From a bacterium (GTDB lineage: Bacteria > Desulfobacterota > DSWW01), in NCBI GenBank assembly GCA_028277985.1, contig JANQFG010000289.1, positions 102,363 through 166,362 of the forward strand: a stretch of DNA of 64,000 nucleotides. The letters are read 5' to 3'. Position 1 is the stretch's first letter; each line of letters opens with the position of its first letter. Both the position numbers and the translations under genes were made by a program. The notes under the pieces were generated by a model that was given only the letters and a program-made list of their open reading frames with translations, did not search any database and was not told the DNA's origin. This document shows, piece after piece, positions 61,301 through 64,000 of this stretch.

Positions 61301-61347
61301 GTATAGGTGCTACCCATTTTTGTATAGCACCTATACAAAAAAGTCAA
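61301..61347 (-). promoter_or_regulatory. MarR promoter/operator
   Basis: On the minus strand TTGACT (61347-61342), 15-base spacer and TATACA (61326-61321). GTATAGGTGCTA (61301-61312) and TAGCACCTATAC (61325-61336) are perfect 12-bp inverted arms that cover the -10. It lies 20 bases before the marR start. Confidence 0.8.
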
Positions 61348-61380
61348 GAGAAAAATGGAAAGAAACAGGCGGGGAATTCT

Positions 61381-62091
61381 TTAGTCTTTGAGGTAGTATT
61401 CGATCGTGGAGACCACACGCACGGTCTTCTGGAGCTGGCTTCCTTCCATGATGCCTGGCGCCCTGTCCCTGGCAAGGATCACGAACACCCCCTGGTTGGC
61501 CCGTCGGATGCTCCCGATCGCGCTGCCCGAATCCTTTGCGAACTGCTCTGCCGAGCGACGGGCTTCAGCCGTCGCCTCTGCGATCATCTCGGGCTTGAGC
61601 TCGTTCAGCCCGGTGAACAGGAAGGTGGGGCCGCTCGAGGGCCCTCCGGTCGAGGAAAGAACCACTCCAGCATCGACCAGCTCGCCCACCGCCTGGCTCG
61701 CCTTCTCGATCGTCCCCGTATCTTCGGTGCGGACCATCAAGGTCTCGGTGATGATGTAGCGGCTCTGGGTCGGTCCGCTTCGATACGGGTTCGCGAGCAG
61801 GTCGTTCACCTCCAGCCTCTGGATCTCGGCTGAAGCCGGATCGATGCCCTGCCTCTCGAGGAAGGTGAGCACATGCTGGTGGCTCTGCTTGATCGTGGCC
61901 TGGGCCTGCCCGAGGTCGTCGTTGGTGGCCACGAAACGGATAGGCCACAGGGCAACGTCCGCCTGAACGTCCCGTTCCGAAACGCCCTTGACCGTAACGA
62001 ACCTGTCGGTTGAACGCCCCTTGACGAACCCGTCTCCAACGAACCAGCCGGCAACCGCAATCCCGATCGCCAGCAGGATTGCACCCCTCAT
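61381..62091 (-). CDS. SIMPL-domain (DUF541) membrane-anchored protein
   Basis: A 236-residue protein from the ATG at 62091 (AGGAGG seven bases upstream). One N-terminal membrane segment (GAILLAIGIAVAGWFVGDGF) is followed by a SIMPL domain: VTVKGVSERDVQADVALWPIRFVATNDDL, then QRLEVNDLL, and the helix ATAEARRSAEQFAKDSG. The domain faces the periplasm; relatives such as YggE are linked to oxidative-stress protection. Close, same strand, to the 4Fe-4S protein gene. Confidence 0.88.
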   Translation of the reverse strand: MRGAILLAIGIAVAGWFVGDGFVKGRSTDRFVTVKGVSERDVQADVALWPIRFVATNDDLGQAQATIKQSHQHVLTFLERQGIDPASAEIQRLEVNDLLANPYRSGPTQSRYIITETLMVRTEDTGTIEKASQAVGELVDAGVVLSSTGGPSSGPTFLFTGLNELKPEMIAEATAEARRSAEQFAKDSGSAIGSIRRANQGVFVILARDRAPGIMEGSQLQKTVRVVSTIEYYLKD

Positions 62092-62127
62092 GTCACTTCC
62101 TCCTGTTCGGAGGTTCACCAGAATGGT

Positions 62128-63216
62128 CTAGACACCCAACCCCACGATCTGTTCGGGTTTCTCGGGAGGCTGAACCTCTTCGCAACGCACCAGAGACAGG
62201 CTTTCCGAGGGGCATACGGAGATACAGTTGCCGCACCCGATGCAGTAATCCTCGATCACTTTCGCTGTCTCGCCCTCCATCTCCAGGGCTTCCATCGGAC
62301 ATCGCTCCAGACAATCACCGCAGCCGATGCAGGTCTCCTGATCCACCGCCGCCAGGAAGTTGGATCCGGCCACCTGTTTGAGCCCCCGGAACTTCTTCAT
62401 CCTTACGAGGAAGTTGCAGCAGCACCCGCAGCAGTTGCACATCACGATGTTGTCGCCCAGAAAGTTGTTCATGTTGTGCACCAGGCCGTACTCCTCACAT
62501 TTCTTCAGGAGCGCGATCAGTTCTTCCTTTGAATGGCGCTTGGCAAATCCCCGGTCGATCATGAACTCGGCTACTTTCCCGAAATAGATACAGGCATCTC
62601 TCGGCGCGTCGATCTTGCAGGGATGCCCGCTCAGCTTGGTCTCCTGGCGGCAGGCACAGGCCCCCACGGCAAAGGACTGTTCCCGGTCGATGATCGCGGA
62701 TATCCGCTCCCAGGTCGCCACTTCCGTTCCGCTGGGCAACTCCGTCTCCACGGCCACGGCCCTAAGGCCGGGCGTTCCCAGCTGCTCGTTCGCGAGCTCC
62801 GGGTTTCGAAAGAGATCGCCCGCAACCTCCTCGATCCCCTCGTGCACGTCCCGGAGCAACCGCAACCGCCTTTTGACCTTGTCCGTTTCTTCGCCCTTCA
62901 TGGACTGGAACTCGAAGACACCGGGCACGAAAGGCGAAAGGGAATACTCCTTTCCGCCGTCTTCCTTCTTCTCTATAAAGATCAGGCCTTCATCCGCCAT
63001 CCCCTCGAGAAGCCGTTCCAGATCCGCCTCATCCCGGTTCAACTTTTCGACCAGGGCCTTCAGGGTATGCGACCCGATCGGGAACTCGACCCCCAGCCGG
63101 GCCTGTTCCTCTGTATACACGTCCCGCAAGAATGCCAGAACCGGCTCGATCAACGGAAACTGGACCAGGTTCTGATTCAACCGTTCCCCCAGCTTTGCAT
63201 AGATGTCTTCGCTCAT
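62128..63216 (-). CDS. 4Fe-4S dicluster protein with winged-helix-like N-terminus
   Basis: A 362-residue protein from the ATG at 63216. The N-terminal ~110 residues look like a winged helix (LEPVLAFL-type segment, HTLKALVEKLNRDEADLERLLEGMADEGLIFIEKK). The middle is Cys-rich (GACACRQETKLSGHPC; NIVMCNCCGCCCNFLVRMKKFR). The C-terminus has two ferredoxin motifs, CIGCGDCLERCP and CIGCGNCISVCP. Such proteins occur in anaerobes beside redox enzymes; a redox-sensing or electron-carrier function is inferred, and no partner is obvious here. The SIMPL gene follows 36 bases later. Confidence 0.88.
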   Translation of the reverse strand: MSEDIYAKLGERLNQNLVQFPLIEPVLAFLRDVYTEEQARLGVEFPIGSHTLKALVEKLNRDEADLERLLEGMADEGLIFIEKKEDGGKEYSLSPFVPGVFEFQSMKGEETDKVKRRLRLLRDVHEGIEEVAGDLFRNPELANEQLGTPGLRAVAVETELPSGTEVATWERISAIIDREQSFAVGACACRQETKLSGHPCKIDAPRDACIYFGKVAEFMIDRGFAKRHSKEELIALLKKCEEYGLVHNMNNFLGDNIVMCNCCGCCCNFLVRMKKFRGLKQVAGSNFLAAVDQETCIGCGDCLERCPMEALEMEGETAKVIEDYCIGCGNCISVCPSESLSLVRCEEVQPPEKPEQIVGLGV

Positions 63217-63506
63217 GGTCCTCACCTCATCCGAGACATGAAAGGAGTTGACGTGGAGATCCCGCCCTCGAAGACGTTCTGTGCCGGCATCCGACACGGG
63301 CGGAATTCTATCAAATCCCAGCGGAAAACGCATTCTGATCGGTCCGGCCGCGCCGTCTCGGGGATGTAGAGGTGTTGAAGGTCAACGAACAGGAAAATTC
63401 GGGAGATCTCTCGGGATTTCGTGCTTGACATCGTCCTGCACCCGGCCTATTGTCTAGCCCAACACGAGATTCTATTCATCTTTTCCAACCAGAAGAGGAG
63501 GGGAGA

Positions 63507-64000
63507 ATGAGACTTACAGGAAGATGCTCGATGTTCTTGGCGGTGACGCTTCTGGTCATGTGTCTGACCACCGGCATGTCCCACGGAGCGGGGTACGAAG
63601 TCTGGCAGTGTGGAGAGTGCAACGAGTTCAACTGCCAGGGATACGATACGAGCGCCACGATCCAGTTCTACCCTTTCTTGCACAAGATCGGGGATCTTGT
63701 CAGGATCAACATCGATGCAACGAAGGTTCTGGCCATCAACCCGGCAGCAGGTGGTGGCTACTACTGCTACATGATGTGGAGAGTGAACGATGCACCGATC
63801 GTTTGGCTTGCCCTGGATGCCAGCGGCGGACTCTCCAACTGGGACATCCTGTATGAGACTTGCTCGTACGACACGGACGCCACGCTGCAATGCGTGGATT
63901 TCGAGGATCCCACACCTGGGTCGTACAGCGTCGGATCCGGCATTACCGACTCCGGCCAGACCATGACCATGACGCAGTTTCAATGGTCCAACGGCATCTG
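63507..64000 (+). CDS. Secreted protein of unknown function (C-terminus beyond right edge)
   Basis: An open frame from the ATG at 63507 (GGAGGGGAG upstream) runs to the window end without a stop, at least 164 residues. The N-terminus is a signal peptide (MRLTGRCSMFLAVTLLVMCL, cut near SHGA). The mature part has a CGECNEFNC group and beta-like stretches (IQFYPFLHKIGDLVRINID; YYCYMMWRVNDAPIVWLALD). No family recognised. Divergent from the 4Fe-4S gene. Confidence 0.75.
   Translation, partial: MRLTGRCSMFLAVTLLVMCLTTGMSHGAGYEVWQCGECNEFNCQGYDTSATIQFYPFLHKIGDLVRINIDATKVLAINPAAGGGYYCYMMWRVNDAPIVWLALDASGGLSNWDILYETCSYDTDATLQCVDFEDPTPGSYSVGSGITDSGQTMTMTQFQWSNGI

Overview
The window looks like chromosomal DNA of a fairly GC-rich, Gram-negative, probably anaerobic bacterium. 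Evidence for a Gram-negative envelope is an OmpA-type protein, several lipoproteins and secreted proteins with C-terminal membrane anchors. Evidence for anaerobic metabolism is a MtaA-like/corrinoid methyltransferase fusion, ferredoxin-type proteins, a cysteine desulfidase and two radical SAM enzymes. The style (large SBBP and ELWKSDGT repeat proteins, MopE-like Cys/Asp motifs, CFI-box C-termini) resembles Desulfobacterota/Myxococcota-type genomes; this placement is an inference, since no rRNA or phylogenetic marker was compared.

Layout. 1-2473: the N-terminal part of a large secreted repeat protein, cut by the left edge. 2521-3556: an AbrB-type antitoxin with a frameshifted PIN toxin, flanked by two copies of a ~130 bp repeat. 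3745-15146: a tightly packed, translationally coupled operon that I read as an undescribed RiPP pathway with a terpenoid component. It holds a trans-polyprenyl diphosphate synthase, a lipoprotein, two radical SAM enzymes (one with SPASM), two large proteins joining a class I isoprenoid-synthase-like domain to a squalene-cyclase-like QW domain, seven consecutive small Cys-rich precursor-like genes sharing an LEELExRLExQ leader motif, and a PqqD-like (RRE) domain fused to an M50 membrane protease. 15145-16160: a vapBC module between two copies of the argC 3' end. 16042-19758: argC, trpD, a membrane-anchored coiled-coil protein and a flavodoxin-like protein.

20284-34408: four tandem giant SBBP/MopE-motif surface proteins, each with its own AT-rich upstream region. 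34412-39637: FmdB-like protein, trpS, an RNase Z-like hydrolase, a class II aldolase/BKACE operon and a lipoprotein. 39874-41790: the methyltransferase-corrinoid fusion. 41989-47636: two more SBBP proteins with a different C-terminal anchor. 47655-51814: an unknown secreted protein, an OmpA-family protein and a GH20-like lipoprotein. 52043-54171: a fumarate-reductase-like flavoprotein with a small 2Fe-2S protein. 54476-58808: three secreted proteins (Cys-rich repeat, TolB-like propeller, dockerin-like). 58978-61281: cysteine desulfidase, ATC hydrolase and a MarR regulator. 61381-64000: a SIMPL protein, a 4Fe-4S protein and a secreted protein cut by the right edge.

How genes may work together. 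In the RiPP operon, the RRE domain would bind the common leader, the radical SAM enzymes would modify the Cys-rich cores, the M50 domain would remove the leader, and the isoprenoid enzymes would supply and possibly attach or cyclise a polyprenyl group. The last step is the novel and least certain one. Separately, the MarR promoter/operator is almost duplicated about 9 kb away in front of the flavoprotein operon, so the cysteine-catabolic operon and the flavoprotein pair probably form one regulon.
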